In this document: positions 16,293 through 24,808 of the stretch, piece by piece
Layout of the letters: each line of letters begins with the position of its first letter
Position numbering within the stretch: the first letter of the stretch is position 1
From: Arthrobacter sp. SW1
GTDB lineage: Bacteria; Actinomycetota; Actinomycetes; Actinomycetales; Micrococcaceae
Length of the DNA stretch: 64,000 nt
Assembly (NCBI RefSeq): GCF_001766675.1
Contig: NZ_MJLT01000012.1
Location: 186,001-250,000 of the forward strand
Direction: 5' to 3'
Position numbers and translations under genes: made by a program
Notes under the pieces: model-generated
Database searches by the model: none
Seen by the model: the letters and a program-made list of their open reading frames with translations, nothing else
What the model was told of the DNA's origin: nothing

Positions 16293-16592
16293 GTGATCTT
16301 CAAAGCTGTGGGCGAGGGACGCCCGTACCCCGACCATGGTTTTACGACGCCCAAGGACTGGGCCTCCCTGCCGCCGCGGCCGGTGCGGCTGGACGAACTG
16401 GTCACCACCAAGCGCACCCTCGACCTTGAGGCGCTGCTGGCCGAAGACTCCACGTTCTTCGGCGACCTGTTCCCGCACGTGGTCCAGTACAAGGGCACCA
16501 TGTACCTCGAGGACGGGCTCCACCGGGCAGTCCGCACGGCCCTGCACCAGCGCACCGCCATCCACGCCCGGGTACTGGTCATTGATGGTTAG
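16293..16592 (+). CDS. Small conserved VapB/ParB-like protein
   Basis: A 99-residue protein found, as far as I recall, throughout Arthrobacter and usually labelled a VapB-type antitoxin. I see no ribbon-helix-helix or AbrB pattern and no toxin gene beside it. The segment YKGTMYLEDGLHRAVRTALHQ contains DGLHR, which resembles the DGxHR box of ParB/sulfiredoxin-like folds (the quoted segment spans residues 66-86). It may bind nucleotide or DNA, but the function is unknown. Its last 8 bases overlap the start of the LytR_C gene, so the two proteins are translated together and probably work in the same process. Confidence 0.75.
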   Translation: MIFKAVGEGRPYPDHGFTTPKDWASLPPRPVRLDELVTTKRTLDLEALLAEDSTFFGDLFPHVVQYKGTMYLEDGLHRAVRTALHQRTAIHARVLVIDG

Positions 16593-17250
16593 GAAGCCCA
16601 AGGACCCCACCCGACTGCACGGCCACCACGTGGTCACCGGACCCGAACTGCGCGCCACCTTCGCCGAGGAGCAGGAGCCGGACCACCCTGGACGGTTCCG
16701 GCGCCGGCTGTTCCACGGCGTGGTCCTCGCCGTGCTGCTGGGGCTGATCGTCGCCGGCACTGTTGGCGCCTGGGCAATCATGAGCGGAACCATCAGGTTC
16801 CCGGATGCCGTGGCCAGCAAGGCTCCGCCGGAAGTGTGCCCCACCACCACGTTCAGCTACCTGCCGAACGCCAAGGTCACGGTGCACGTATACAACGCCA
16901 CCGGGCGCACCGGCCTGGCAAAGAGCATTGCCGACCAGCTCAAGGCCCGCGGCTACAAAGTGGGCAAGGTGGACAACGGCCAGACCCGCTACAGCGGCGC
17001 GGCGCAGATCATTTCCGGCCCCGCCGGGCAGGCCGCGGCGTTCAACATCCAGCGGAACCTCACCGGAACCGACTACTACCAGGACGAACGGCAGGACGCC
17101 TCCGTCGACTTGGTGCTCGCCCTGGGCTTTGAAGAGCTGACTCCCGCCAAGCTGGTGGACCAGACTCCCGGCAAGCTCAGCTGCCCGCGGGAGACCCGGC
17201 GGATCGCCGACGACGCCCGCTGGCCCGTGCTGCCGTCCGCGGCGCCGTAG
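16585..17250 (+). CDS. LytR C-terminal-domain membrane protein
   Basis: A 221-residue protein with a cytoplasmic N-terminus of about 45 residues, one membrane helix (about 49-72) and an external LytR_C domain (about 90-180) marked by VTVHVYNATGRTGLAKSIAD and GYKVGKVDNG. This domain occurs at the C-terminus of LytR-CpsA-Psr cell-wall ligases and in free-standing actinobacterial proteins; its role is uncertain but linked to the envelope. The catalytic LCP domain is absent. The start is the ATG at 16585, which overlaps the upstream small gene by 8 nt; the longer open frame covers that gene and is not coding. Confidence 0.88.
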   Translation: MVRKPKDPTRLHGHHVVTGPELRATFAEEQEPDHPGRFRRRLFHGVVLAVLLGLIVAGTVGAWAIMSGTIRFPDAVASKAPPEVCPTTTFSYLPNAKVTVHVYNATGRTGLAKSIADQLKARGYKVGKVDNGQTRYSGAAQIISGPAGQAAAFNIQRNLTGTDYYQDERQDASVDLVLALGFEELTPAKLVDQTPGKLSCPRETRRIADDARWPVLPSAAP

Positions 17251-17257
17251 GGGGCCG

Positions 17258-17288
17258 CTTCAAACGCAGGGTCACTTCAAACGCAGGG
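17258..17288. repeat. 17-bp tandem duplication over the tetR stop codon
   Basis: CTTCAAACGCAGGG occurs at 17258-17271 and again at 17275-17288. The second copy is the last coding bases of the tetR gene and the first lies just after its stop, so a small tandem duplication happened at the gene end without changing the protein. Confidence 0.6.
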
Positions 17289-17901
17289 GCGCGCCGCCGT
17301 CGTCGAACCTTGCTCCGGCGCCGAGCTGGATGAAGCGGACCGTCTGCTTGAGCTGTTCCTCGAACCCGGGGTCGGCGGCATTGCCGCGGGCGGCGCTGGA
17401 GGACAGTGTGCCGTGGATCAGGCGGGCGAGCTGGGTGATGTCGGTGTCCGGCAGGTAGCCGGCCGCGACGCCGTCGCGCAGGATGTCCTCCAGCAGCAGG
17501 TTCAGCTCGCTGACGTGGTCCGCGAGCTTCGCGAAGGAGCCGGGGGAGAGCACTGCGGCCATGGCCGGGCCGGGCGGCAGGTGGCGGCGGCTCAGGTCCT
17601 CCACCTGGGCGCGGACGTACAGCGCCAACCGGTCCACGGGGTTGTCCAGCTCCGCGAGTGAAGAGCGGAGATCGCCCAGGAAGCGCTCGGTTTCATCCAG
17701 GGCGTACGCGATGAGGAGCTGCTCCATGTCCGCGTAGTAGTTGTAGACGGCGGTGCGGCCCACGCCGGCGTGCCGTGCGACGTCGGTCATGGTCAGGCCG
17801 GGCAGGCCGTGCGTGAAGAGGAGTTCCCCGAAGCCCGTGAGGATCCGGCGTTGGGTCTCGGCGCGCTGTGCCGCGTTGCTGGCGGCGGTGATCCTGGGCA
17901 T
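17272..17901 (-). CDS. TetR-family transcriptional regulator
   Basis: A 209-residue regulator with the N-terminal TetR helix-turn-helix at about residues 15-62 (LTMTDVARHAGVGRTAVYNYY is the recognition region; its core is VGRTAVYNYYADMEQL). The all-helical C-terminal ligand domain has no motif that tells the effector. It lies convergent to the LytR_C gene and upstream on the same strand is the DsbA-family gene, separated by a palindromic element, so it is probably transcribed alone. The regulated target is not evident from the context. Confidence 0.9.
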   Translation of the reverse strand: MPRITAASNAAQRAETQRRILTGFGELLFTHGLPGLTMTDVARHAGVGRTAVYNYYADMEQLLIAYALDETERFLGDLRSSLAELDNPVDRLALYVRAQVEDLSRRHLPPGPAMAAVLSPGSFAKLADHVSELNLLLEDILRDGVAAGYLPDTDITQLARLIHGTLSSSAARGNAADPGFEEQLKQTVRFIQLGAGARFDDGGAPLRLK

Positions 17902-17957
17902 AGAGACACTTTACAGGGATCTGTCAGTAAACGCGGCGTTGTGTCCCCGCCCCTTAA

Positions 17958-18020
17958 GCGCGAGCGTACAGTTGAGGCCCCGAAATCGCCGGATTTGGGG
18001 CCTCAACTGTACGCTCGCGC
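17958..18020. repeat. Palindromic element, family B copy 1
   Basis: Perfect 24-bp arms (17958-17981 and 17997-18020) beginning GCGCGAGCGTACAGTT and ending in the reverse complement, around a 15-nt loop. It lies 14 nt past the stop of the DsbA-family gene. Related copies are at 18812, 44365 and 46021. It can act as a terminator, but the shared arms and loop core mark it as a dispersed repeat. Confidence 0.85.
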
Positions 18021-18033
18021 AGGGGGAACGGGG

Positions 18034-18732
18034 CTAGATGGCGCAGCCGTCCGGGCCGCAGGCTTCTGCGTCGGAGCTGCCGACGGCGACCAGCGGGTTC
18101 GCTTCCTGCCACGCCTGGTTAAGGGCCTGGGTGAAGACCTCGGCCGGCTGGGCGCCGGACAGACCGTACTTGCGGTCGATCACGAAGAACGGCACGCCCG
18201 TGACACCGATGGCGCGGGCTTCGGCGATGTCGCGGCGGACATCGTCGGCGTACTTGTCGTTCTCGAAGAGCTCTGCGACTTCCTCCGCGGGCAGGCCGAG
18301 CTCCACGCCGAGGCCGCTCAGGTAATCGCGGTTGCCGATGTCCTTGCCGTGCTCGAAGTGGTCGCTGAGCAGGCGTTCCTTGGCCGCGTCCTGCTTACCG
18401 TGGGCGGCGGCCAGGTGGATGAGGCGGTGCGCCGTGAAGCTGTTGGCGACCACGATGGAGTCGAAGCGGTAGTTCAGGCCTTCGCCCCTGGCCTGCTCCG
18501 TGACGTGCTCGAACATCCGGCTTACCTGCTCCGGGGCCATGCCCTTGCGCTTGCTGAGGTAGTCCAGTTCGGTGCCGTCGTAGTGCTCGGGGATGGTGGG
18601 GTCCAGCTGGTAGCTGCGCCACTGCACCTCCACGGAATCCCGGTGCGGGAACTCGGCGAGGGCGGACTCAAAGCGGCGCTTGCCGATGTAGCACCACGGG
18701 CAGGCGACATCGGACCAGATCTCAATCTTCAT
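18034..18732 (-). CDS. DsbA-family (FrnE-like) oxidoreductase
   Basis: A 232-residue thioredoxin-fold protein. The active site is C11-P-W-C14 right after the first strand (IEIWSDVACPWCYIGKRR), and the cis-proline lies in GVTGVPFFVID. The long helical insertion between them is that of the FrnE/2-hydroxychromene isomerase-like DsbA group. There is no signal peptide, so it acts in the cytosol, where FrnE relatives take part in polyketide formation, dithiol oxidation or stress defence. The start ATG at 18732 is where homology begins. Two extra cysteines close the chain (EACGPDGCAI). Palindromes of family B bracket the gene. Confidence 0.9.
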   Translation of the reverse strand: MKIEIWSDVACPWCYIGKRRFESALAEFPHRDSVEVQWRSYQLDPTIPEHYDGTELDYLSKRKGMAPEQVSRMFEHVTEQARGEGLNYRFDSIVVANSFTAHRLIHLAAAHGKQDAAKERLLSDHFEHGKDIGNRDYLSGLGVELGLPAEEVAELFENDKYADDVRRDIAEARAIGVTGVPFFVIDRKYGLSGAQPAEVFTQALNQAWQEANPLVAVGSSDAEACGPDGCAI

Positions 18733-18811
18733 GCTTGCGCCAACTCCCGCGGAGCCGCGGCCATTCCCGGGAAACGGTGTCGTGTTGCTCACTGGGTGCC
18801 CGTGAAGGGAA

Positions 18812-18874
18812 GTGCGAACGTACAGTTGCGGCCCGGAAAACCGCGGATTTGGGGCGCCAAGTGTACGTTCGCGC
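18812..18874. repeat. Palindromic element, family B copy 2 (degenerate)
   Basis: Arms GTGCGAACGTACAGTTGCGG (from 18812) and its imperfect partner ending at 18874, with about five mismatches, around a 16-nt A-rich/T-rich loop with a CCGCGG core. It lies 16 nt past the stop of the GNAT gene. Confidence 0.75.
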
Positions 18875-18890
18875 CGGGAGTCTGAGGAGG

Positions 18891-19412
18891 TCAGACGGCC
18901 CGTTCCATGACGAAATCGTGCTCCACGCTGCCGCCCAGGCGGAAGGTCTTGGTGCCCACCTTCCGGAAGCCGCTCTTTTCGTAGAAGCGGATGGCGCGGG
19001 CGTTCTGGCTGTTGACGCCGAGCCACACACCGGCGGCGTCCCCGGCGCGCGCATGCGCAACGCTGGCCTCCATGAGTTCCGCGGCCGCGCCCTGCCCGTG
19101 GTGTTCAGGATGAACGTAGCACTTGCTCAGCTCCACGGACGGCAGCAGGGTCAGGGCCGCGGAAACGCCAGGGTCCTGGGCCGGCCGGGCCACGAGCATG
19201 CTGTAGCCGCGGAGCCCGCCGTCGATGTCGATCACCATCACGGTGATGTCCGGGTCGGCGAGGTACCCGGCAAAGCTGGCGGCGCTCAGGGTGTTCGCGA
19301 GGTGCGCCGCGATGTCCTCCGGTGAGGACTGCGGAGGGCAGGCCAACGGAAAGGTGACGGCGGCCAGCTCAGCCAGCGCGGCGGCGTCGGACGTGTTTGC
19401 TTCGCGGATCAT
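18891..19412 (-). CDS. GNAT-family N-acetyltransferase
   Basis: A 173-residue acetyltransferase. The acetyl-CoA loop is seen in HPEHHGQGAAAELMEASVAHA (core HHGQGAAAELM, about residues 99-109), followed by VWLGVNSQNARAIRFYEKSGF, the usual motif B (core NARAIRFYEKSGF). The N-terminus starts MIREANTSDAAALAELA as in many GNAT proteins. A strong ribosome-binding site GGGAGGAAG precedes the ATG. The acceptor is unknown; amino groups of small metabolites or proteins are equally possible. It is a single-gene unit. Confidence 0.9.
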   Translation of the reverse strand: MIREANTSDAAALAELAAVTFPLACPPQSSPEDIAAHLANTLSAASFAGYLADPDITVMVIDIDGGLRGYSMLVARPAQDPGVSAALTLLPSVELSKCYVHPEHHGQGAAAELMEASVAHARAGDAAGVWLGVNSQNARAIRFYEKSGFRKVGTKTFRLGGSVEHDFVMERAV

Positions 19413-19446
19413 GCTTCCTCCCGGGATCGAAGTCTACGTACTCCAC

Positions 19447-19509
19447 GCGCGAACTGGCAGCAGATGACCCTTAACCAAGGTTTTAAGGGCATCTGCTGCC
19501 AGTTCGCGC
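19447..19509. repeat. Palindromic element, family A copy 1
   Basis: GCGCGAACTGGCAGCAGATG pairs with its exact complement at the right end, and the stem continues inward through CCCTTAA/TTAAGGG with one bulged A. It is 17 nt past the stop of the last gene of the sugar operon (Gfo/Idh at 19526) and probably ends that transcript. A second copy is at 39327. Confidence 0.85.
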
Positions 19510-19525
19510 TCATGTGGCGGGAGGC

Positions 19526-20644
19526 TTAGGCGGGGACGCCGTCGAGCGTTGCTGCCTCCGGGGCCCAGTCCTCCGGGAGCGGTTCCGACGACGGCGCGGA
19601 GCTGGCGACGTCGACGAACGCTCCGGAGTCGACGGACTCGGAGATGGCGATCATCGTGTCCAGCACATGGAAGGCGAGCTCCCCGGTGGCCCGGTGCGGC
19701 ACACCGGTGCGGATGGAGCGCGCCATGTCCAGCACGCCCATGCCGCGGCCGTTGGACGGGCCGGTGGTCGGGATGACCGTCCAGTCGTCCTCGCCCGGGC
19801 GGATGATCTTCAGTTCGCCGTCGAAGTTGTTCGGATCCGGCACCAGCAGGCTGCCTTCCGTGCCGGAAATCTCCACGTACCCGAAGTTCATGTAGGCCGA
19901 CTGGAAACTGAAGGTGCTGTGCGAGGTGGCGCCTTCTTCGAACTGGATCTGCGCGCTCACATGGGTAGGCACCTCCACCGTGAACTCCTGGCCTTCCTTG
20001 GGACCGGTATGCACCTTCCGGACCTCCCAGGCCTTCGAGCCCATGGCGGCCACCCGGCGGGCGCTGCCGAAGGCCTGGACCAGGGCGGTGACGTAGTACG
20101 GGCCCATGTCGAAGAGCGGGCCCGCGCCGTGCTGGAACAGGAACTCGGGGTTGGGGTGCCAGAGGTCCGGTCCCGGGTACTGCATGACGGTCTGTGCGGA
20201 CAGCGGGCGGCCGATCTCGCCGTTCCGGATGGCCCGGATGGCGGACTGCAGGCCGGCGCCCAGGAAGGTGTCCGGCGCGCAGCCGACGCGCAGCCCGGCG
20301 GCGTCCGCTTCGGCCAGCAGCTGCCGCCCGCTCTCGCGGTCCAGGGCCACGGGCTTTTCGCTCCACACGTGCTTGCCGGCGCGGATGGCCTGGCGGCCGA
20401 CCTCAGCGTGCGCGGCGGGGATGGTCAGGTTGACGATGATCTCGACGTCGGGGTGTTCCAGGGCGAGTTCCGGCGTGCCGTGCAGCTCCACGCCGTACTC
20501 TTCCGCACGGGCCTTGGCGGCCTCGGGGAACATGTCAGTGATGGCGACGACCTCGAGGTCCGGGAACTTCGTCAGGTTGTCCAGGTACTGGGTGCTGATG
20601 TTTCCGGCGCCGATGAGCGCGACGCCGACCTTGCCGTTGGTCAT
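19526..20644 (-). CDS. Gfo/Idh/MocA-family sugar dehydrogenase
   Basis: A 372-residue NAD(P)-dependent oxidoreductase. The Rossmann fingerprint is VALIGAGNIS (8-17) and the family catalytic EKP lies at 96-98 (HVWSEKPVALD). The C-terminal alpha/beta sheet domain holds GPLFDMGPYYVTAL, with the usual Asp-x3-Tyr/His substrate pair. Relatives oxidise sugar or polyol hydroxyls, often at C-3. It is the last gene of a minus-strand operon, overlapping the upstream isomerase by 4 nt. Together with the ABC importer this suggests oxidation of an imported sugar or glycoside. The substrate is unknown. Confidence 0.9.
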   Translation of the reverse strand: MTNGKVGVALIGAGNISTQYLDNLTKFPDLEVVAITDMFPEAAKARAEEYGVELHGTPELALEHPDVEIIVNLTIPAAHAEVGRQAIRAGKHVWSEKPVALDRESGRQLLAEADAAGLRVGCAPDTFLGAGLQSAIRAIRNGEIGRPLSAQTVMQYPGPDLWHPNPEFLFQHGAGPLFDMGPYYVTALVQAFGSARRVAAMGSKAWEVRKVHTGPKEGQEFTVEVPTHVSAQIQFEEGATSHSTFSFQSAYMNFGYVEISGTEGSLLVPDPNNFDGELKIIRPGEDDWTVIPTTGPSNGRGMGVLDMARSIRTGVPHRATGELAFHVLDTMIAISESVDSGAFVDVASSAPSSEPLPEDWAPEAATLDGVPA

Positions 20645-21417
20645 GCCGTTTCCTTTCCAGTCAGGTAAGCGAAGGATGCCGCGATGCCGTCGAAGATGTC
20701 GCCGCCGTAGGCGTCGAACTCGATGACGCCGACCTCCAGCGCGGAAGGTGCCTGGACGATGCTCCGGATGTCCAGCTCACCCGAGCCTGCCGGAAGCTGG
20801 GTAGCGGTCACCTTGCCGAGCTGTTCGACGTCGAAGGTGTCACCCGGGAACTGCGTCACCGGACCGTCCTTGATGTGGATGGCCACCACGCGCTCGCCGA
20901 GCTTCTTGAGGTACTCCACCGGATCCTGGCCGCCGGAGGCCACCCAGTAGGTGTCCACCTCGAGCACAACCTCCGGGTCCAGCAGGCCGGCGAGGAACTC
21001 GAGGGCGGTGACGCCGTTGACCGTGGAGGCCACCTCCCAGTAGTGGTTGTGGTAGCCCACACGGATGCCGTAGCCGGCGCCCTTCTTCGCGGCCGCGTTC
21101 AGCCGTTCGGCGACGGAACGGACGCTTTCCTCGCTCTGCCATTCCTCCGGGAGGGTGAAGGGATCGATCACGGTGCCGATGCCCAGCCGCTTGGCGGCGG
21201 CGAAAATCTCGTCCTGGTCCGCGGACAGCAGCGGCGCGTGCCCGGTGGGCGCGCTGAGGCCGGCGGACTTGAGGCCTTCCTCCAGGGCGTCCACGGTGGC
21301 GGCGAAATTGTAGGGCTCCACCTGGGTCAGGCCGATCCCGGCGAGGCGTTCGAGGGTTCCGTTCAGGTCGGCTTCCACCGCATCGCGGACGGAGTAGAGC
21401 TGGACCGAAAGACTCAT
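20641..21417 (-). CDS. Sugar phosphate isomerase/epimerase-type TIM-barrel protein
   Basis: A 258-residue AP-endonuclease-2 superfamily protein (xylose-isomerase-like TIM barrel). Metal-binding positions appear in VGYHNHYWE, VLEVDTYW, and VIEFDAYGGD; the N-terminal SVQLYSVRD is typical. Proteins of this group isomerise or epimerise keto-sugars, or eliminate or hydrate 3-keto-glycosides when paired with Gfo/Idh enzymes. Here the pair overlaps by 4 nt. The ATG has GAGAGAGAAAC upstream. The reaction cannot be fixed from sequence. Confidence 0.88.
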   Translation of the reverse strand: MSLSVQLYSVRDAVEADLNGTLERLAGIGLTQVEPYNFAATVDALEEGLKSAGLSAPTGHAPLLSADQDEIFAAAKRLGIGTVIDPFTLPEEWQSEESVRSVAERLNAAAKKGAGYGIRVGYHNHYWEVASTVNGVTALEFLAGLLDPEVVLEVDTYWVASGGQDPVEYLKKLGERVVAIHIKDGPVTQFPGDTFDVEQLGKVTATQLPAGSGELDIRSIVQAPSALEVGVIEFDAYGGDIFDGIAASFAYLTGKETA

Positions 21418-21493
21418 TGTTTCTCTCTCTTCTGTAGCTGCTTCTGTAGCTGCCCGGCCGGAACCGGGCGTGGTTTTCAGGCTGGTGTCCGCG

Positions 21494-22390
21494 TCAGCGG
21501 CCGGCGAGGGATCCGCCGATGCCGCCGACGCTGAAGTACTTGTTGAGGGCCGCGAAAACGAAGATCGGTGGGATCATCATGACCACGGCCAGCGCCATCA
21601 CGGAACCCCAGTCGGTGGCGTTCTGCTGGAAGAAGGACTGCACGCCCACCGGCAGGGTGAAGATCTCGTTGGAGCGCAGGAACACGATGGCCACCAGGTA
21701 GTCGTTCCAGGCGAGCAGGAAGGCGAAGATCGCGGTGGACAGCACGCCGGGCAGGCTGTTGCGGAGCACCACCTTGAGGAAGGAACCGAACACCGAGCAA
21801 CCGTCGATCCACGAGGCTTCTTCGAGGCTGACCGGGATCGAGTCGAAGTACGCGGCCATCATCCAGGTGGCCACGGCCATGGTGGAGGCCACGTACACGA
21901 TGGTGATGCCCAGCAGGTTGTCCACCAGGCCCAGGTTGGCGAACAGGATGAACAACGGCACCACCGAGGTGATGATGGGCAGCGACTGCATGACGAACAG
22001 CAGCAGCGAATAGCCGGACACCGCCCTCGACTTGCCGCGCGAGAGCACGTACCCGGCGGGAGCGGCGACGGCGACCGAGACCACCACGGTCGCGAGGGTC
22101 ACCACCAGGCTGTTGGCCAGCCACGTGGAAGCCAGGGTCTTCTCGAAGGCGCCGGTGAAGTTCTCCAGGGTGAGCCCCGTCGTCGTGCTGGCCTGCGCGG
22201 GCAGCAGCGACAGGACAACCACCGCGCCGATCGGGACGAGGACGACGGCGGTGACCGCCAGGATCAGGGCGAAGCGCCACCAGCGGCCGCGCAGTCCGGC
22301 CTCGGAGACCGGGCGGCGCTTGCGTTCCTTGGCGGGAGCCTGGCCGGCCCCGGCCGGCGGTGCCGCGGGGGAGTGCAGAACGGTGCTCAT
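21494..22390 (-). CDS. Carbohydrate ABC transporter permease (MalG-type)
   Basis: A 298-residue inner-membrane protein with six hydrophobic segments after a proline-rich cytoplasmic tail. The EAA loop that docks the ATPase reads EEASWIDGCSVFGSFLKVVL (about residues 190-209). It pairs with the MalF-type permease upstream, overlapping by 4 nt, and the binding protein further upstream. No ATPase gene is in the cluster, so a shared MsiK-type ATPase encoded elsewhere probably drives it. Confidence 0.93.
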   Translation of the reverse strand: MSTVLHSPAAPPAGAGQAPAKERKRRPVSEAGLRGRWWRFALILAVTAVVLVPIGAVVVLSLLPAQASTTTGLTLENFTGAFEKTLASTWLANSLVVTLATVVVSVAVAAPAGYVLSRGKSRAVSGYSLLLFVMQSLPIITSVVPLFILFANLGLVDNLLGITIVYVASTMAVATWMMAAYFDSIPVSLEEASWIDGCSVFGSFLKVVLRNSLPGVLSTAIFAFLLAWNDYLVAIVFLRSNEIFTLPVGVQSFFQQNATDWGSVMALAVVMMIPPIFVFAALNKYFSVGGIGGSLAGR

Positions 22391-23355
22391 TCGACGCTCG
22401 ACTTTCGGATCTGGCGGTACAGGGCGGTGGAGACGATCACCAGGGTGATGGTCATGAGGAACGCGACGGCGACGCCCGGCCCGGTCTGGAAGTCCTGGAA
22501 GACCTTGCGGTAGGCGTAGACCACCAGCGAGGTGGTGGCGTCAACAGGGCCGCCGCCGGTGAGCAGGTAGATGGTGGGGAAGTCGTTGACGCAGAAGATC
22601 GTCATGAGGATCCACGAAATGTAGGTGGAGCGGGCCGTCAGGGGCAGGGTGATGCCGGTGAACTGCTGCCAGCGCGTGGCGCCGTCCATGCTTGCCGCTT
22701 CGTAGACGGTGTTGTCCACGGAGGTGAGGGCGCCGGCGCTCATCATCATCATGAACGGGAAGCTGACCCAGACTTTGAACAGGCAGACGGTGACGGCGGC
22801 CAGCGTGGGATCGGCCAGGAACAGCGGGGTTTCCAAGCCGAAGGCCGTGAACAGCTTGGCGGTGGGGCTGTCCGGTGAGGCCACCAGCCAGTTCCAAGCG
22901 GTGGAGGAGACCACGATCGGCACCACCCAGGGCAGCAGGAGCAGCACCTTGAACAGGCCGCCGGCAGGGATGCGGGTGCGCAGCAGCAAGGCCAGGCCAA
23001 GGCCCACCGCCCAGGAACCGAAGACGCCCACCAGGGTGAAGACGAGGGTGAACTGGACAGCTTTCCAGAAGGCTTCGGAAGCCAGTACCGAGGAGAAGTT
23101 GTCCACGCCGACGAAGTTGCCGGCGTCGATCAGGGAACCGTCGTGGGTGGCCTGGATCCCGGCGTAGACCAGCGGGTAGCCGTTGATGAGCAGGAGGAGC
23201 AGCACGGAGGGCAGGATCAGCCAGAAGTAGGTCCGGCTGGTCTGGCCGTGCAGCTTGCTGGCGCGGTTCACGCCGGCCTGCGGGGCGGGGCGGCCCGCGC
23301 CGCCGGGAGCGATGCCCCGGCGGGCACGGGACAGGCCCGAATTCACGGTAGTCAT
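22387..23355 (-). CDS. Sugar ABC transporter permease (MalF-type)
   Basis: A 322-residue membrane protein with six predicted helices. After a 40-residue cytoplasmic start, helix 1 is FWLILPSVLLLLLINGYPLV. The EAA loop is YEAASMDGATRWQQFTGITL (about 220-239). It forms the translocation pore with the next gene product. The gap to the binding-protein gene upstream is 16 nt and no clear ribosome-binding site precedes the ATG, so translation probably depends on the upstream gene. Confidence 0.93.
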   Translation of the reverse strand: MTTVNSGLSRARRGIAPGGAGRPAPQAGVNRASKLHGQTSRTYFWLILPSVLLLLLINGYPLVYAGIQATHDGSLIDAGNFVGVDNFSSVLASEAFWKAVQFTLVFTLVGVFGSWAVGLGLALLLRTRIPAGGLFKVLLLLPWVVPIVVSSTAWNWLVASPDSPTAKLFTAFGLETPLFLADPTLAAVTVCLFKVWVSFPFMMMMSAGALTSVDNTVYEAASMDGATRWQQFTGITLPLTARSTYISWILMTIFCVNDFPTIYLLTGGGPVDATTSLVVYAYRKVFQDFQTGPGVAVAFLMTITLVIVSTALYRQIRKSSVE

Positions 23356-23371
23356 GGGAGGAACCGCCGGG

Positions 23372-24709
23372 TCAGGACTTCACGACCTGCTTGAGGCCCG
23401 CTTCGAAGGCCTTCAGCGCGGTCTTGGCATCGCCCTTGCCGCTGAGCACGGTCTGGGCGAACTGGGTGAGCGCCTGGCCGCCGTCGAGCACTGCGGTATT
23501 GGCGGTGAGCTTGGTGCCGCGGGCACCGAAGGTCTTGGCGATGGGCTGCCATTCCTTGACGATCTTGACGTTGTTGGGATCCGAGGTGAATTCGGGGAGC
23601 TCGGTGATCGACTTGAAGACCGGGAGGGCGTTCATGAGCTTCTGCTGCCAGAGGTCCTTCAGCTTGCCCATGTAGTAGACGAGGAAGGCTTCGGAGGCTT
23701 CCTGGCTGGGCGTGTTCTTGTACATCATGATGTTGTTCGGGAACAGCAGGGTGGCCTTGTCGCCGTGCGGGCCGGCGATGGGATCGGCCACGAGCAGGTC
23801 TCCGCTGGTGTCGCCGATGCGGTTGTTCAGGCCGAAGACGTGCGGGCCGTAGGCTGCCTTGGCCTTGTTCTTCCACTGGGCGTCGTGATTGTCGCCGTTG
23901 TAGCTGACGCCCGCGGGGTCGATGATTCCGTTGGAGTAGAGCTCGTACATGAACTCGACGGCTTCGACGTTGCGGTCGTTCATGACGTCGATTCCGCCGT
24001 TTTCGTCCCACACACCGCCGCCGTTGTTGACCATCATCTGCACCACGGCGTGGTTGCCGAGGAAGTTGCCGGCGCCGGCGCCGGTCATGAAGCCCACGGC
24101 ACCGATCTTCTTCAGCGCTTTGCCGGCTTCCAGCAGGCCGTTCCAGTCCTTGGGAACGTCCACGCCGGCCTTCTCGAAGAGGGACTTCCGGTACCAGTTC
24201 ACGCGCATGTCCAGTTGCCACGGCACGGCCACATAGCCCTTGTCCGACTGGAACGGCTCCAGCACGCCGGGCAGGAAGTCGTCGAACTGGCCGTTCTTCT
24301 TCAGGGCGTCGATGACCTTGTCCGCGTAGGCGATCTGGCCCTGCTGGTCGAACTGGAATGCCTGGAAGCCGCCGCCGGTGGACACGGCCGGTCCGGTCTT
24401 GGACGCGATGGCCGAGGAGAAGGTCTGGTAGAAGTTGTTCCACTGGATGGTCTGGTAGCCGGCCTTGGGTCCGGAGCCGGCGGGAACATAGCTTTCGGTG
24501 ATCTTCTTTGCGGCGTCGTTATAAGCCGGGGTTGCCCAGGGCATGTCCCAGAACTTGATGAGGTCCCCGCCCCCGCCCTTGCTGGCCGAGCCGCCGCCGC
24601 ACGCAGCCAGCAGGGGCACCGCTGCCGCTGCCGCCGTCAGGCCGAGGAAGCCGCGGCGGGAAAAGGAACGGCTGTGTCCCGTGGCGTTCAGTTCCGGTGT
24701 TGCGTTCAT
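23372..24709 (-). CDS. ABC transporter sugar-binding lipoprotein, Tat-type signal
   Basis: A 445-residue extracellular solute-binding protein family 1. The signal region has a twin-arginine motif SRRGFLGL at about residues 17-24 followed by the lipobox LLAAC, so it is likely exported folded through Tat and lipid-anchored. Later segments such as AYADKVIDALKKNG and VPWQLDMRVNWYRKS are typical of oligosaccharide or glycoside binders. GAAAGGAGAATC precedes the ATG. It heads the transport part of the operon. The ligand is unknown. Confidence 0.93.
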   Translation of the reverse strand: MNATPELNATGHSRSFSRRGFLGLTAAAAAVPLLAACGGGSASKGGGGDLIKFWDMPWATPAYNDAAKKITESYVPAGSGPKAGYQTIQWNNFYQTFSSAIASKTGPAVSTGGGFQAFQFDQQGQIAYADKVIDALKKNGQFDDFLPGVLEPFQSDKGYVAVPWQLDMRVNWYRKSLFEKAGVDVPKDWNGLLEAGKALKKIGAVGFMTGAGAGNFLGNHAVVQMMVNNGGGVWDENGGIDVMNDRNVEAVEFMYELYSNGIIDPAGVSYNGDNHDAQWKNKAKAAYGPHVFGLNNRIGDTSGDLLVADPIAGPHGDKATLLFPNNIMMYKNTPSQEASEAFLVYYMGKLKDLWQQKLMNALPVFKSITELPEFTSDPNNVKIVKEWQPIAKTFGARGTKLTANTAVLDGGQALTQFAQTVLSGKGDAKTALKAFEAGLKQVVKS

Positions 24710-24808
24710 GATTCTCCTTTCAGGACCGACTGCGCCGGCGCAAGGTGCGGTCCGGCCCGATGCCGGGCGGTTGGTAGGTGATGCGATGAGGTGGGAAGAG
24801 ATTGGGGC

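Noticed and set aside
16293..16592. Calling a VapBC toxin-antitoxin system
   Set aside because: There is no PIN-domain toxin beside the small gene and no DNA-binding antitoxin pattern in it.
17958..18020. Family B hairpin considered as a plain rho-independent terminator only
   Set aside because: It can stop transcription, but no U-run follows and the same arm sequence recurs at three other loci, so it is listed as a dispersed repeat.
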